From contig JACJXU010000001.1 in assembly GCA_020636475.1 (NCBI GenBank), forward strand, positions 558,001 through 622,000: a stretch of DNA of 64,000 nt, written 5' to 3'. The position numbers and the translations under genes are program-made. A model generated the notes under the pieces. The model was not told the origin of the DNA. It made no database searches and saw nothing but the letters and a program-made list of their open reading frames with translations. Every line of letters starts with the position of its first letter. Positions within the stretch are counted from its first letter, which is position 1. The DNA comes from Chitinophagales bacterium. Its GTDB lineage: Bacteria; Bacteroidota; Bacteroidia; Chitinophagales; UBA2359. Positions 1 to 10,627 of the stretch are shown here, piece by piece.

Positions 1-1897
1 AAAAACTGTCTGTAACACTTACCAGCGTATAAGTATATTCCTGCGATTCTGCTGTTCCCGTAACCATAGGATTAATGGGAATTTCCAATTCATTTTCATA
101 AATATTATCTATTGTATAAACTGTTGTGCCATTGGTGTAACTCACCGTAAAAGGCGGCGTTCCACTTAATTCTAAATACAAAACTGTACCTGTACCGCTA
201 ATAATAATGGTATCGCCGGAAAGCACTGCCGTAGGTGTGCCTACTTCTACCGTAAGGCTTTGGCTGTCTGTACCAAAAGGGCTCGTTACCGTCAATGTTG
301 CTTCATACGTACCGGGCGTATTAAAAGTAACGGTAGGATTTTGCGCCGTAGAAGAAGAAGGAGTACCTCCCGGAAATGTCCAATTCCAAGCATTAATGGC
401 AGGACCCACCGAAATATCGTTAAAGGTAACACTCGCTCCAGGGCAAATTACAATTTCCTCCACCGTCAAGTCATTGGCGGTGAAATAAGCAAACGGCGGA
501 ATATTCAGACACTTTAAGGCTTCTTCGGCGTTAATTCTTCCGGGCAATAGAAAAGTATTTACTGCATTTATATCGTCTAAACTCTGCTCGATACATTTTA
601 CAATTCTTTTGGGTGAAGCGTTGGGGTCGTACGATTTCATCAGTGCTGCCAAAGCCGAAACCATTGCACAAGCCGGAGAAGAACCCGAATAAGCGGCATA
701 CGCATTGTTGTTAGTAGCAACCGTGCTATAAATATTTTCGCCGGGGGCAAAAACTTTAATACTTCCACCAAAATTAGAAGATGCTTCTCTTGTATCATTG
801 GCATCTGTGGCACCAACACCCAAAACATTAGGATAAGAACTCGGATACGTTGATGCTACGGTACCATCATTTCCGCCCGAGGCTACCAGCACACTGCCAT
901 TGTTGTAGGCTTCTTGTAGCAAAATTTGCAGTGTTACGGCATACGGATACACCGACCAAGCCATATTTATCACATCGGCACTATTGGCAATGGCGTAGGC
1001 AATTCCTTCATATACATACGGCAAATCCACGCCTGTATCATTGTTGGTTTTACATTTTACGGGCATTAGTTTTACATTATAACCTAAAGCCGCAATGCCC
1101 AAATTATTGTTGGTAACTGCCGAAATAATGCCTGCGCAATGTGTTCCGTGCGAAAAAACAATGTTTGATGCCGTAGAAGGAGGCATCGGATTATTATCAT
1201 TATCGGCTACGTCCCAGCCATTTACATCATCAACGTAGCCGTTGTTGTCATTATCAATGCCATCGCCGGGTATTTCACCATTATTTTGCCAAATATTACC
1301 CGCCAAATCCGAATGAGAAATGGCTACTGCGTCATCAATTATTGCTACTACTACATTGTTACTTCCGGTAGTAATATCCCAAGCCTGCGGGGCAGATATT
1401 TTATCGAAATACCACTGTTCTGTACTGATATCATTGGGCGTAAGACACTGACGCGCTACGGGCAATCCTTCAACATATTCAAACAAGTTGCTGGCGTGTA
1501 GTGCTTGCAATATTTCCGATAGTTTTCCTTCCGAAAATTCGATTTTATATATTTTCTCTAAATTTTTTAGTTCGGGAAATGCGTGTTTTATACTATAAAT
1601 TTGGTGGTACTCTATCACATCTTTCAATACCGATACACGCTGCTGCGAAAGGGGTTTTGTTGCATCCAAAGTTATATCTATTGCCACATTATCTTTTACT
1701 TTAGCATAAACAATACCCTCATAATAGTCATTCGCCGGATCTACTGCCCATCTATTGGTAAAAGTTTTGGTAAATTCTTTATTTTCAATACAATAGTTGT
1801 AGGTGTGCGAATTTTCGTTTTTCTGTGCCCCTGTATTCAAAAAAGCGATACAAATGATAAGTATCGAAAAAATGAGTTGGTAGAATTTATTCGTCAT
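1..1897 (-). CDS. Subtilisin-like (S8) serine protease with PKD domain, C-terminus cut by window edge
   Basis: The frame is open from an ATG at 1897 to base 1, so about 632 residues are visible and the C-terminus lies outside the window. Residues 1-25 form a signal peptide ending in NTGAQ. The S8 catalytic domain runs from about 160 to 460. Asp188 or Asp189 lies in AIIDDAV, His250 in FSHGTHCAGI, the oxyanion Asn343 in ASGGND, and Ser407 in SGSSPACAM. The serine motif differs from the usual GTSMAAP. A PKD-type beta-sandwich follows at about 470-550 (WNWTFPGG, then FNTPGTYEATLTV). Such proteases in this phylum are normally secreted and often end in a T9SS domain, but that end is not visible. 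I am confident of the family; the substrate is unknown. Confidence 0.9.
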   Translation of the reverse strand, partial: MTNKFYQLIFSILIICIAFLNTGAQKNENSHTYNYCIENKEFTKTFTNRWAVDPANDYYEGIVYAKVKDNVAIDITLDATKPLSQQRVSVLKDVIEYHQIYSIKHAFPELKNLEKIYKIEFSEGKLSEILQALHASNLFEYVEGLPVARQCLTPNDISTEQWYFDKISAPQAWDITTGSNNVVVAIIDDAVAISHSDLAGNIWQNNGEIPGDGIDNDNNGYVDDVNGWDVADNDNNPMPPSTASNIVFSHGTHCAGIISAVTNNNLGIAALGYNVKLMPVKCKTNNDTGVDLPYVYEGIAYAIANSADVINMAWSVYPYAVTLQILLQEAYNNGSVLVASGGNDGTVASTYPSSYPNVLGVGATDANDTREASSNFGGSIKVFAPGENIYSTVATNNNAYAAYSGSSPACAMVSALAALMKSYDPNASPKRIVKCIEQSLDDINAVNTFLLPGRINAEEALKCLNIPPFAYFTANDLTVEEIVICPGASVTFNDISVGPAINAWNWTFPGGTPSSSTAQNPTVTFNTPGTYEATLTVTSPFGTDSQSLTVEVGTPTAVLSGDTIIISGTGTVLYLELSGTPPFTVSYTNGTTVYTIDNIYENELEIPINPMVTGTAESQEYTYTLVSVTDSF

Positions 1898-2018
1898 AAG
1901 AACGATTTGTTGGGTCTAATTTTTTAATGAATTAAAGATGCTCATTTTTGGGAATATCTGTTGTAAAATAACAGACAATTTTTGATTTAGATAAAAATTC
2001 ACCATTTTATAATATACA

Positions 2019-2051
2019 AAAGCCCGAAAGATTTGCTTTCCTTCGGGCTTT
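2019..2051 (-). terminator. Rho-independent terminator
   Basis: A 10-bp perfect stem (2019-2028 with 2042-2051) has a GC-rich core, GCCCGAA. On the minus strand it is followed by a T-rich stretch, and it lies directly after the stop of the 2071-3486 gene. Confidence 0.75.
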
Positions 2052-2070
2052 AGGGGTCTTTTATGTACAC

Positions 2071-3486
2071 TTAATGAGCTATAGATACTTTCTGTGTGAA
2101 TAATCCACTTCGGGTTTGTATTTGAATAAGGTACAAACCATTGGGCATTGCAGAAACATCCAACTGATTATTTTTGGTTTGAGTAGAAAGTATTTCTTTT
2201 CCTTGTAAATTATATAAACTTACTTGGGTAATATTTTCCGGTGTATTTATGTACAAAACATCGTTGATAGGATTGGGGTAAAGTTGCATGGCAATATTAT
2301 TATTATCAAGAATGCCTGTATTGGGCGAAGAGCCGCCTGTTTCTGTAGGACCGTTACCACTTACATCTTCTGTTTCTAAGCAAAAGGTAAACGTTGTGTA
2401 GCCTATATTATGGTCGTCAGAGGTAAATGACATTAATTTATATCCATTTTGATAAACGCTACCGCCACCAAATGCAAAACCATCATTTCCTTCGTCCCAC
2501 AACATGAGTTTATAGCACTCTCCTTTTACTGCACAAAGAGCTTGGGTGAAGTAGCCAGCATAATCGCGTCCTTCGGCTAATACTACTTCTTCATCCATCG
2601 TTTTTATTTGCCATACTACTTCTTCGGGAAAATCGTCAGGTTGTATTTCCAATACCAAGTTTTCCGCTTCGGCAGGATTAATAACGTATATTTTTTCTGA
2701 TTTAATATTGTTTGCCACTTGCTGGTCTGTGCCATCATTCGGGTTTGTTACTTCAATGCTCAAGTCATGCACGCCTGTTTCCGTAGGCATAGGGATAGGG
2801 TCTAACTTTACTTTTGTGTTGGCATATTGGTTCAAAGTTCCATTCCAAGTATAAAAAGTAGCAATTTCGTCATTCAGGCGAACCACTAAAGTTGCGTTGT
2901 TTAAGGTTTCTGTACCTCTGTTGTATAAATATGCTTCTGGCGCGTACTCACTTTCGCAAGACACCTGATTTTTATTAATGCTAAGAATACTTGCATCTAA
3001 GGGGAAAGTAGGGCAAGATTGAATAGCTTGTGAAAAATTATTTGCTAAATTGGCAGGATTGCCATCTACTTTTGTCCAATAGCCGTCGGGACACACCACA
3101 TAATAATGTGGGAGTCCGCAGTTGGGTTTGTCACTACAGCTTTTGGGTACATTTATCACCGGATAATTAGCGGGCCAAGACTTAGCTGCTTCGTCGCTGG
3201 TTCCTGTTTGGCTTTGAATACCAATAATTACGGCAGTATTGTCGCCATCGGGTCCGTGCGCTTCATATACTTCATTAAAAGCACTGGCGCGTTCTTGACA
3301 AGTAGCGTCCCACATATCAAAGAAATACACAACCACAACATTTCCTTCGTCTAAATATTGATAAAAATGATGTCTTTGCCCATTTAAATCATTATGGTCA
3401 AAGTCGGGAAAATTATCAATAGGTAATTGTGCAAATACCACATTTGAAAGTAATGCAAATAAAATTAAAAGTAATATTCGCCTCAT
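2071..3486 (-). CDS. Exported redoxin-like protein with T9SS C-terminal sorting domain
   Basis: This is a 471-residue protein with a signal peptide (MRRILLLILFALLSNVVFAQ). Residues 25-165 look like a thioredoxin/AhpC-TSA fold: a DHNDLNGQ start, a hydrophobic strand VVVVYFFDMW, then the active-site loop. The usual CxxC is replaced by WDATC, so only one of the two redox cysteines remains. The middle (about 165-390) looks like beta-sandwich repeats, including a cleaved-adhesin-like piece (WDEGNDGFAFGGGS). The last 75 residues are a T9SS type A sorting domain (LYPNPINDVLYI, LYNLQGKEI, NGLYLIQI). It is probably surface-attached or secreted. The missing cysteine makes classical disulfide reductase activity doubtful. 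Confidence 0.8.
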   Translation of the reverse strand: MRRILLLILFALLSNVVFAQLPIDNFPDFDHNDLNGQRHHFYQYLDEGNVVVVYFFDMWDATCQERASAFNEVYEAHGPDGDNTAVIIGIQSQTGTSDEAAKSWPANYPVINVPKSCSDKPNCGLPHYYVVCPDGYWTKVDGNPANLANNFSQAIQSCPTFPLDASILSINKNQVSCESEYAPEAYLYNRGTETLNNATLVVRLNDEIATFYTWNGTLNQYANTKVKLDPIPMPTETGVHDLSIEVTNPNDGTDQQVANNIKSEKIYVINPAEAENLVLEIQPDDFPEEVVWQIKTMDEEVVLAEGRDYAGYFTQALCAVKGECYKLMLWDEGNDGFAFGGGSVYQNGYKLMSFTSDDHNIGYTTFTFCLETEDVSGNGPTETGGSSPNTGILDNNNIAMQLYPNPINDVLYINTPENITQVSLYNLQGKEILSTQTKNNQLDVSAMPNGLYLIQIQTRSGLFTQKVSIAH

Positions 3487-3556
3487 AAAATATGTGAATT
3501 TTTAATAAAAAAATTAATTTCCACTAAAATTAAAACATTTTTTTTTGATTTACAAA

Positions 3557-4813
3557 TTATTTTACAAATTCTGTCAATACTTTACCAATAATTGTAATAC
3601 TTTCGTCAATTTGGGCTTTATTGATACACAAAGGCGGTGCTAATCTTATTTTATCGCCATGGGTAGGTTTTGCCAACAAACCTTCTTCTTTGAAGCGCAT
3701 ACACATTTCCCAAGCCGCTTCAGGATTGGTGTGATTTATAACAATCGCATTGAGCAAGCCCTTGCCGCGTATAGTTTTTAGCAGAGGAGAATGAATATTT
3801 TCTAATTTTTGGCGAAAATACGCGCCCATTTCTTCAGCATTGTCGGCAAGTTTTTCTTCTTGCAATATTTCTAATGCTTCAATAGCTATTTTGCACGCCA
3901 AAGGATTTCCGCCATAAGTAGAGCCATGTTGCCCCGGCTGAATTGTAAGCATTATTTCGTCATCACACAAAACGGCAGATACGGGATACATTCCGCCGGA
4001 AAGTGCTTTTCCCAAAATAAGCATATCGGGACGCACGTTTTCGTGGTCGCAACACAACATTTTGCCGGTTCTGGCTAATCCGGTTTGTATTTCGTCGGCA
4101 ATGAACAATACATTATATTTTTTACAAAGGGCAAAACAATTTGCCAAATATCCTTCATCGGGTGTATTTACACCTGCTTCGCCTTGTATGGGTTCCACCA
4201 AAAATCCGGCAATGTTAGGATTTTCGGACAGTACTTTTTCTATGGCTTGGGTATCATTATACGGAATACTGATAAACGCATTGGACACATAGGGCCCAAA
4301 GCCGCCAAAACTGTCAGGGTCGTTTGAAAAGGAGATAATGGTGGTAGTTCTGCCATGAAAATTATCACGACATACTACTATTTGCGCTTTGTCTTTTTCT
4401 ATACCTTTTACATCGTAAGCCCATCTTCTGCATAATTTTATCGCTGTTTCTACGGCTTCGGCACCTGTGTTCATGGGTAGTACTTTTTCGTAGCCGAACA
4501 AATTGGTGATGTAGGCTTCAAATTCGCCTAATACATCATTATAAAAAGCACGGGAAGTAAGGCTGAGCTTTGCTGCTTGTTCTTGTAGCGTCTGCACTAA
4601 TTTTGGGTGACAATGTCCCTGATTAACGGCAGAATAAGCAGAAAGAAAATCATAGTAGCGTTTTCCTTCTACGTCCCAAACATAAACGCCTTCGCCTTTG
4701 CTTAGAACAACAGGAAGTGGATGATAATTGTGTGCGCCATGTTTTTCCTCTAATTCAATGTAGTATTGCGAATTTAATGTTTCTGATAGCATAATTTTTT
4801 TATTTTTGTCCAA
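3557..4813 (-). CDS. rocD: Ornithine--oxo-acid aminotransferase
   Basis: This is a cytoplasmic PLP enzyme that converts ornithine and 2-oxoglutarate to glutamate semialdehyde and glutamate. The 418-residue protein has the class III aminotransferase features: the substrate-binding N-terminal segment ([18 protein letters not shown]), the PLP phosphate-binding TGAEAVE, the Asp of [10 protein letters not shown], and the Schiff-base Lys269 in [10 protein letters not shown]. The full-length match to OAT and the GHCHP segment favour OAT over acetylornithine aminotransferase. An alternative start at 4792 (MLSETL) is plausible, because a promoter-like element covers the upstream ATG. The gene sits 12 bases downstream of the giant adhesin gene, but its role is unrelated. 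Confidence 0.93.
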   Translation of the reverse strand: MDKNKKIMLSETLNSQYYIELEEKHGAHNYHPLPVVLSKGEGVYVWDVEGKRYYDFLSAYSAVNQGHCHPKLVQTLQEQAAKLSLTSRAFYNDVLGEFEAYITNLFGYEKVLPMNTGAEAVETAIKLCRRWAYDVKGIEKDKAQIVVCRDNFHGRTTTIISFSNDPDSFGGFGPYVSNAFISIPYNDTQAIEKVLSENPNIAGFLVEPIQGEAGVNTPDEGYLANCFALCKKYNVLFIADEIQTGLARTGKMLCCDHENVRPDMLILGKALSGGMYPVSAVLCDDEIMLTIQPGQHGSTYGGNPLACKIAIEALEILQEEKLADNAEEMGAYFRQKLENIHSPLLKTIRGKGLLNAIVINHTNPEAAWEMCMRFKEEGLLAKPTHGDKIRLAPPLCINKAQIDESITIIGKVLTEFVK

Positions 4814-4818
4814 ATTTA
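4811..4818 (-). promoter_or_regulatory. Possible -7 element for rocD
   Basis: The minus strand reads TAAATTTG, which fits TAnnTTTG. If it is used, transcription would begin near 4804 and translation would have to start at the ATG at 4792. No convincing -33 element was seen. Confidence 0.3.
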
Positions 4819-4825
4819 TACAAAA

Positions 4826-7800
4826 TTACCTTACTAAGGTGACATTTCCTTTAAATATTCGCTCTTCCCCATCCGTAAAAACCGCTTTGGCATAGTACAT
4901 ATACACACCAAGTTCGGAATTAATGCCTTTGTAGGTGCCGTCCCAGCCAAAGTCAAGTGCATTGGATTCAAACAACAAATTGCCCCAACGGTCGTAAACA
5001 GCCAAATAAATAGCCGCAACTTCTCCTACATTTACCAATCTGTAAATATCATTTATACCATCGCCATTGGGTGAAAATGCTGTGGGCAACCAAATATCGT
5101 AAATGAGTTCTTCCTCCGGCACTACACATTCAAATTGGGTGGTAAATTCTTGTGAACAATTATTATCGTCTGTTACATTTAGCGTAAGTAGCGCATTGCT
5201 TGGAATAAGATTTATTTCGTATAAATTATTGCCCAAATCTATCGCGGTATAAGTATTTGCTTGCTCATCGCTAATTTGTATATTGTAAGCACCTTCGCCT
5301 CCACTCAAAGCAAAATGGGCCGTATAAGTGCTATAATCTTCTGAGCAAATTTGGTCTGTTACCATAAAACTAATCTCTGGTGTGGTGGTAATGGTAACAC
5401 TGCTGAAATTCGTACAACCGTTGTCGGAGTCGGTTACGGTTAGCGTATATTGTCCCGAACCAACCACTTCTGGTGTAAGAGAAGTAAGTCCTGAAAGAAT
5501 TTGTCCTAAGGAACTCGTCCATTCGTAGGTATAGTTTCCTGTACTTGTTACAGTTCCTAATAGGGAAACCGTATCTGTTGCGGAACAAAGTATTAAGTTT
5601 TGTCCGGCATTTACGATAGGTAAGTTTTCATCGGCAGTGATTACTACTTCATCACTATCAATACAACCGTTTTCTTCATTTGTAACGGTTAAAGTATAAT
5701 TTCCGGGTGCATTTATTTCCGCAGCATTGGCGTTAGCACCATTCAGAATATTTCCGTTGGAAGTTGTCCACGCATAGCTAAAGTTTGTTCCGTTTGTTGC
5801 GGTACCATTTAATATAATCGTGGGCGAGCTACAATCTATAATTGCAGTATTTCCGGCATTTGCTACGGGCGAAACGATGTCCTCGGTGACAATTACACTG
5901 GAGCTTATATCGCAATTATTGTCGTTGTTAAGGATAGTTAAAGTGTATGTTCCGGGAGCATCTACACTAATATTTGCTTGTTGCGCATTGCTGCTTATAT
6001 TTCCATCGGCAGTTGTCCACGTATAGCTCAGATTCGCTTGAGTGCTACTGCTGCCCATTAAATCAACACTTGATTGGGTACAAGTTAATTGTTGTGGCGG
6101 GGCAATATTTATATTCGGCACATTTGCATCGGCAGTTACGGTTGCTTCATCGGTAGCAGAGCAGCCGTTTGAACTGTCTGTTACTGTTAGTGTATAAGTT
6201 CCTGCGGCACTTGCATCTATCATTACTTGTTGGGCATTGCCACTTATGCTTCCGTCTGTCGTTGTCCAGTTATAAGTCAAACTATTTCCGGTGTTGCTTA
6301 TACTTCCGCTTCCGTCTAAACTAACAGAACTTTGTTCGCAGACCAATATTCCATCATTTCCCGCAAACGCTGTGGGCGATACAATATCTTCGGTGACAAT
6401 TACATCGGCAGTTGCTTCGCAATTATTATCAATATTGCTAATGGTCAAAGTGTATGTTCCGGTAGCATCTACACTAATATTTGCTTGTTGCGCATTACCG
6501 CTTATATTTCCATCGGCAGTTGTCCATGTATAGCTCAAATTCGCTTGGGTACTACTGCTGCCCATTAAATCTACACTTGATTGGGTACAAGTTAATTGTT
6601 GTGGCGGGGCAATGCTTATATTGGGTAAATTTGCATCAGCAGTTACGGTTGCGTCATCGGTGGCAGTGCAGCCATTTGCTGTATTGGTTACAGTTAAAAT
6701 ATAAATCCCTGCGGCACTTGCTACTACCGTATCTAATTGCGCACTTCCGCTTATACTTCCATCTGTTGTTGACCAGCTATACGCCAAATTATTTCCTGTA
6801 CTGCTGCTTCCGTCTAAGGTTACGGTATTTTGCCCACAAACTATTGTATCATCATCTCCCGCATTCGCTATGGGCGATACAATATCTTCTGTTACGCCTA
6901 CACTGGCAGTTTCTTCACAATCATTGTCATTATCTGTAACCGTCAAAGTATAAGTTCCCGCAGTATTTACAGTTGGATTTAAGGTATTATTTCCATTTAC
7001 AATAAATCCGCCTCCGGTGGCAGTCCATAAATAGCTCATATTCCCTGCACTACTACTTCCTTGAAGTACAATTTGGGTAACTACACAAGTGAGCGTAGTA
7101 TCGTTTCCGGCACTAATTACGGGTTTATTCGTGTTACTACTTACTTCCACAACATCAGTTGCAAAGCAATTATTATCCTCATTTGTTACTGTAAGCGTAT
7201 AAGTTCCGGCACTGTTTACGGTAGGTGTTAGAGTTGTTGCGTCGCTTACAATATTTCCGCCATTAGAAGGCACCCATGCGTAGGAAATATTACCTACGCT
7301 ACTGCTTGCACCTTGCAAGGTCAATGTTGGAAGTTCACAACTCAATGTTAAATCCGGTCCGGCATTTGCGTCTGGTGTGTCTGCATCTACACTTACATCA
7401 ACCTGGTCGGTTTGGGTGCAGCCATTGGCACTATTTGTAACAGTAAGCGTATAAGTTCCGGCACTTCCTACACTTGGTGTGGCAGTATTATCGCCGCTGA
7501 TAATATTGGGTCCTGCCCAAGAATACGTTACTGCCGGTGTGGTAGAAGAACCATCTAAGACTACACTTGATTGTCCGCAAATAATCACTTTATCTGTTCC
7601 TGCGTTAGCGTTGGGCGTAGCTATATTTTCTGTAATTATTACTTCGTCTGTATTGGTACAAGCATTATCATCGTTGGTAATAGTTACGGTGTAAGTTCCG
7701 GGCGCGTTCACTTCAATATCTTGTTGGTTGAAATTGCCTACAATATTGCCATTGATTGTGGTCCAAACAAAAGACAAATTTCCCGTATCGCTGGTAGTAG

Positions 7801-10576
7801 CATTTAAATTCAAACTCGTATTATTACAGTCAATTACGGCATCATTTCCGGCAGATACATTGGGCAGTTGGGCATTGCTTGTCACCACAACATCATCGCT
7901 GTTACTACAAGTGTTATTGTCAGTAATGGTAACGGTATAAGTTCCTGCTGCATCAATAGTAATATCTTCCGTATCGGCACTGCCGACAATATTGCCATCG
8001 CTTGTAGTCCACTGAAAACTTATGTCTCCGGTTTCTGTGGTTGAAGCCTCTAATTGAATTTGCGCCGATGCGCCACAACCAATACTGCTAGCATTTCCGG
8101 CATCAATATTGGGCAAAGCGTTTTCTACAATACTCATTTCTATCCTTTGCGAAGTACAGGCAGAAGCGATTTCTACTATTTCTGCATAGTACGTTCCGGC
8201 TGCATTAGGTGCAAAATCGGTGCCTGTATAAATACTCACACCACCCGAAGCAACATCAAACCACTGAAGTTCAAAATCTGCTCCCGGGTCGGGCAAACTA
8301 AAAGCGGGAATGGCACCTCCTACGCAATAGGCTAAACTATTTGCCGAAGGCGGTGAAATTATTGGGCAACCACAATCGTAGGCAATACTCACAAACGTTC
8401 TTCCACAATCGTTTTCGTCTTGGGCAAAAATACTGGCACTTTCTCCGGTAGGGATATTTTCAATGGTATAAGTACCATCTGCATTATCTACCACCGTAAG
8501 GCTGGCGGCATTTTCGGTTTCCGCGCTTACATTTAGCACACCTGTGCCACCATTTATGGTCAAATCAATATTATAATCTGTAAAACTCGGGTTACAATTA
8601 TACATTACATTGAGGGTATCAATGGCAGGATTTTGCGTTAGTGTAAAAGAAAGAGTATCACTGCTGCAATTATTTACTGTATGCTGTGCAAAAATGTAGT
8701 AAGTACCTGCGGCAGATGGTGTGAATGTGTTTCCTGTACCAACTTCTGCATCGCTCCCATTCAACCATATCAATTCATATTCCGCATCAGCAGGATCTAC
8801 ATTTAAGGAGGTAGGACTTTCACCCGCACAGTAAAAATTGTCCGCGCCACCTGTAGGCTCGGGTACGTCGGGACAAGGACATTGTACAGGCTCTAAATCA
8901 TCTACTACTACCGGACTTCCGGGACAGTTGTTATCTGTTACCGTAATAGTTGGTGCATCGCCTACCAAAATATCTTGTACAGTGTATAGCCCTCCACCAT
9001 TATCATTTATTATATACAAACCTCCATCAATACTAAAACTGCCAGACCCTCCTACTACTTCAAAATTTAAGTTATAAGTTGTCAAATCCGCCGAACACTG
9101 GCTATCTAATATATTTACCGTAGGTAAAGGATTGATGGTGACATTAATGAGTAAAGGCTCGCTGGTACAGCCATTTATAGATTGTGCTACATAGTATGGA
9201 TACGTTCCTTCATATTGCGTATCCGGTACAGGCGCAACACTACTACCTGCGCCCGTAGGCGAGCCTACCCACCAAACAAATGATGCGCCGGGGTCGCCAA
9301 GTGCCGTAAGTGGTTGTGCTATATCATTTAAACAATAAGTTTCATCAAAAGCTATGGGCTGATTGCCATACACATCAACGCTTACAGCGGTAGCAATGCC
9401 ATTGCACAAACCACTGGCAGGAACTGCCCAGTATTGATACGTACCTGTAGCAGTAGGCGTAGGAGAATAACTTGTTCCCGTATGAACGGTAAATCCTCCG
9501 GCGTTAGGGTCAGCATCATACCAATTTGCTACACCATTGGTAGAACTTAAGATAATTGGTTCGTTGAGGCAGGCTGTGGGCGGAGCAATAACATCTATCG
9601 GCTCGGTTACTGGTATAGTAACTTCAATAAAATCAGTACAACCAGCAGCAGGCTCTTCTAATAACACATAGTAAGTAGTCGTAGTTTCGGGATTCACTAC
9701 AGAACTTATTTGGTTTGCAGGATTTATTGGCAAGCTAGCATAATACTCAACTGGTGTTGCACCTAAGCCCGAATTATCCACATAGGCTAAGGTAGCTAAG
9801 TCGAAAGCATCTCCGGCGCAAAGCGTGGGTGGTGTATTTCCCAAACTCACATCGGGCGAAGGCTCCCCGCAACTACACTTGGTATAAGCATCGGTGATAA
9901 CGATGGTAAAAGTAACCGTAACAGGTGCGCAACCACTTCCCAGTACCCACCCTCCCGATTGTCCATCTTCGGTGATGACAAATGTGATGGTTTCGGAAAA
10001 ATTTTGCGGCGCAGAACTCACCGGACAGTAGGTTAAATTAAAACCAAAATCTGTAGGAAAATTATTGGGATTTACTCCCCAGTTATTACCTGGATCTCCA
10101 TCATTTGTCGGAGGGCTACTTATTTCACCACCCGCTTCGCATAATCCTGTTACAGGATTGTAACTACTTTGATTATTATTTACATAAAAATAACCGGGTC
10201 CATAGGTTTCTCCGGTACAGATACCCGTTACCGAATCAAAAAAATCAAAACCGGGTGGCGGAATTTCTGCCGCAGCAGTCCAATTAGACCCAGCTTGGAA
10301 TGAGATACCGTGTGGATATTGTATGGTAGATCCGCCATCATAGTTTACACTCGTTACCAAAACCGTCATATCTATTTCGCCGGGACCCAAAGCAGCTACT
10401 TCTAAAGTTAGGTCATTTAAAGTGCCGTTAAAATCAACTAATTCAGCATTGGGAGATATTTGCGTAATTTGTACAGACATCGAAAGCGCACTTGGACATT
10501 GCGCCTTTATTACATTTATATTTAATAGGAAAAAAATTGATATTATCCCAAAACATAGTGTATTGTTTCTTCTCAT
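4826..10576 (-). CDS. Giant surface adhesin with eleven tandem Ig/PKD-like domains and type B T9SS sorting domain
   Basis: This is a 1916-residue protein with a signal peptide (ends NVIKAQ). Its N-terminal third contains several Ig-like domains of the type found in CHU_C-tailed proteins, each ending with a cysteine pair. Eleven consecutive domains of about 83 residues follow, encoded between roughly 8115 and 5375. Each begins like PNANAG, has a conserved Cys near residue 14, a YxWTT strand, a GTYTLTVT strand, and a second Cys (NNC or NGC). The C-terminus is a gliding-motility-associated (CHU_C, type B) sorting domain: FSPNGDGINDIY, YDRWGNLLFES, GWDGTYKG. The protein is probably exported by T9SS and anchored on the surface, where it would act in adhesion or gliding. 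The ligand cannot be inferred. Confidence 0.88.
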   Translation of the reverse strand: MRRNNTLCFGIISIFFLLNINVIKAQCPSALSMSVQITQISPNAELVDFNGTLNDLTLEVAALGPGEIDMTVLVTSVNYDGGSTIQYPHGISFQAGSNWTAAAEIPPPGFDFFDSVTGICTGETYGPGYFYVNNNQSSYNPVTGLCEAGGEISSPPTNDGDPGNNWGVNPNNFPTDFGFNLTYCPVSSAPQNFSETITFVITEDGQSGGWVLGSGCAPVTVTFTIVITDAYTKCSCGEPSPDVSLGNTPPTLCAGDAFDLATLAYVDNSGLGATPVEYYASLPINPANQISSVVNPETTTTYYVLLEEPAAGCTDFIEVTIPVTEPIDVIAPPTACLNEPIILSSTNGVANWYDADPNAGGFTVHTGTSYSPTPTATGTYQYWAVPASGLCNGIATAVSVDVYGNQPIAFDETYCLNDIAQPLTALGDPGASFVWWVGSPTGAGSSVAPVPDTQYEGTYPYYVAQSINGCTSEPLLINVTINPLPTVNILDSQCSADLTTYNLNFEVVGGSGSFSIDGGLYIINDNGGGLYTVQDILVGDAPTITVTDNNCPGSPVVVDDLEPVQCPCPDVPEPTGGADNFYCAGESPTSLNVDPADAEYELIWLNGSDAEVGTGNTFTPSAAGTYYIFAQHTVNNCSSDTLSFTLTQNPAIDTLNVMYNCNPSFTDYNIDLTINGGTGVLNVSAETENAASLTVVDNADGTYTIENIPTGESASIFAQDENDCGRTFVSIAYDCGCPIISPPSANSLAYCVGGAIPAFSLPDPGADFELQWFDVASGGVSIYTGTDFAPNAAGTYYAEIVEIASACTSQRIEMSIVENALPNIDAGNASSIGCGASAQIQLEASTTETGDISFQWTTSDGNIVGSADTEDITIDAAGTYTVTITDNNTCSNSDDVVVTSNAQLPNVSAGNDAVIDCNNTSLNLNATTSDTGNLSFVWTTINGNIVGNFNQQDIEVNAPGTYTVTITNDDNACTNTDEVIITENIATPNANAGTDKVIICGQSSVVLDGSSTTPAVTYSWAGPNIISGDNTATPSVGSAGTYTLTVTNSANGCTQTDQVDVSVDADTPDANAGPDLTLSCELPTLTLQGASSSVGNISYAWVPSNGGNIVSDATTLTPTVNSAGTYTLTVTNEDNNCFATDVVEVSSNTNKPVISAGNDTTLTCVVTQIVLQGSSSAGNMSYLWTATGGGFIVNGNNTLNPTVNTAGTYTLTVTDNDNDCEETASVGVTEDIVSPIANAGDDDTIVCGQNTVTLDGSSSTGNNLAYSWSTTDGSISGSAQLDTVVASAAGIYILTVTNTANGCTATDDATVTADANLPNISIAPPQQLTCTQSSVDLMGSSSTQANLSYTWTTADGNISGNAQQANISVDATGTYTLTISNIDNNCEATADVIVTEDIVSPTAFAGNDGILVCEQSSVSLDGSGSISNTGNSLTYNWTTTDGSISGNAQQVMIDASAAGTYTLTVTDSSNGCSATDEATVTADANVPNINIAPPQQLTCTQSSVDLMGSSSTQANLSYTWTTADGNISSNAQQANISVDAPGTYTLTILNNDNNCDISSSVIVTEDIVSPVANAGNTAIIDCSSPTIILNGTATNGTNFSYAWTTSNGNILNGANANAAEINAPGNYTLTVTNEENGCIDSDEVVITADENLPIVNAGQNLILCSATDTVSLLGTVTSTGNYTYEWTSSLGQILSGLTSLTPEVVGSGQYTLTVTDSDNGCTNFSSVTITTTPEISFMVTDQICSEDYSTYTAHFALSGGEGAYNIQISDEQANTYTAIDLGNNLYEINLIPSNALLTLNVTDDNNCSQEFTTQFECVVPEEELIYDIWLPTAFSPNGDGINDIYRLVNVGEVAAIYLAVYDRWGNLLFESNALDFGWDGTYKGINSELGVYMYYAKAVFTDGEERIFKGNVTLVR
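5375..8115 (-). repeat. Eleven tandem ~250-bp coding repeats (83-residue domains)
   Basis: This is the DNA encoding the eleven Ig/PKD-like domains of the adhesin. Repeat units 7 and 9 are nearly identical, and units 6-7 and 8-9 look like a copied two-domain block with a 507-bp offset. For example, the same stretch starts at 6074 and again at 6581. This points to recent expansion by unequal recombination. Confidence 0.85.
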
Positions 10577-10619
10577 TCGTTTTGTAGTTATTCAGTAGTA
10601 TTTGATAATTAATTTTTAC

Positions 10620-10627
10620 CAAAGATA
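10620..10627 (-). promoter_or_regulatory. -7 element for the adhesin gene
   Basis: The minus strand reads TATCTTTG, a full match to TAnnTTTG, 44 bases upstream of the adhesin ATG. The expected -33 TTTG is not at the ideal spacing, although a TTG lies a few bases further upstream. Confidence 0.4.
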
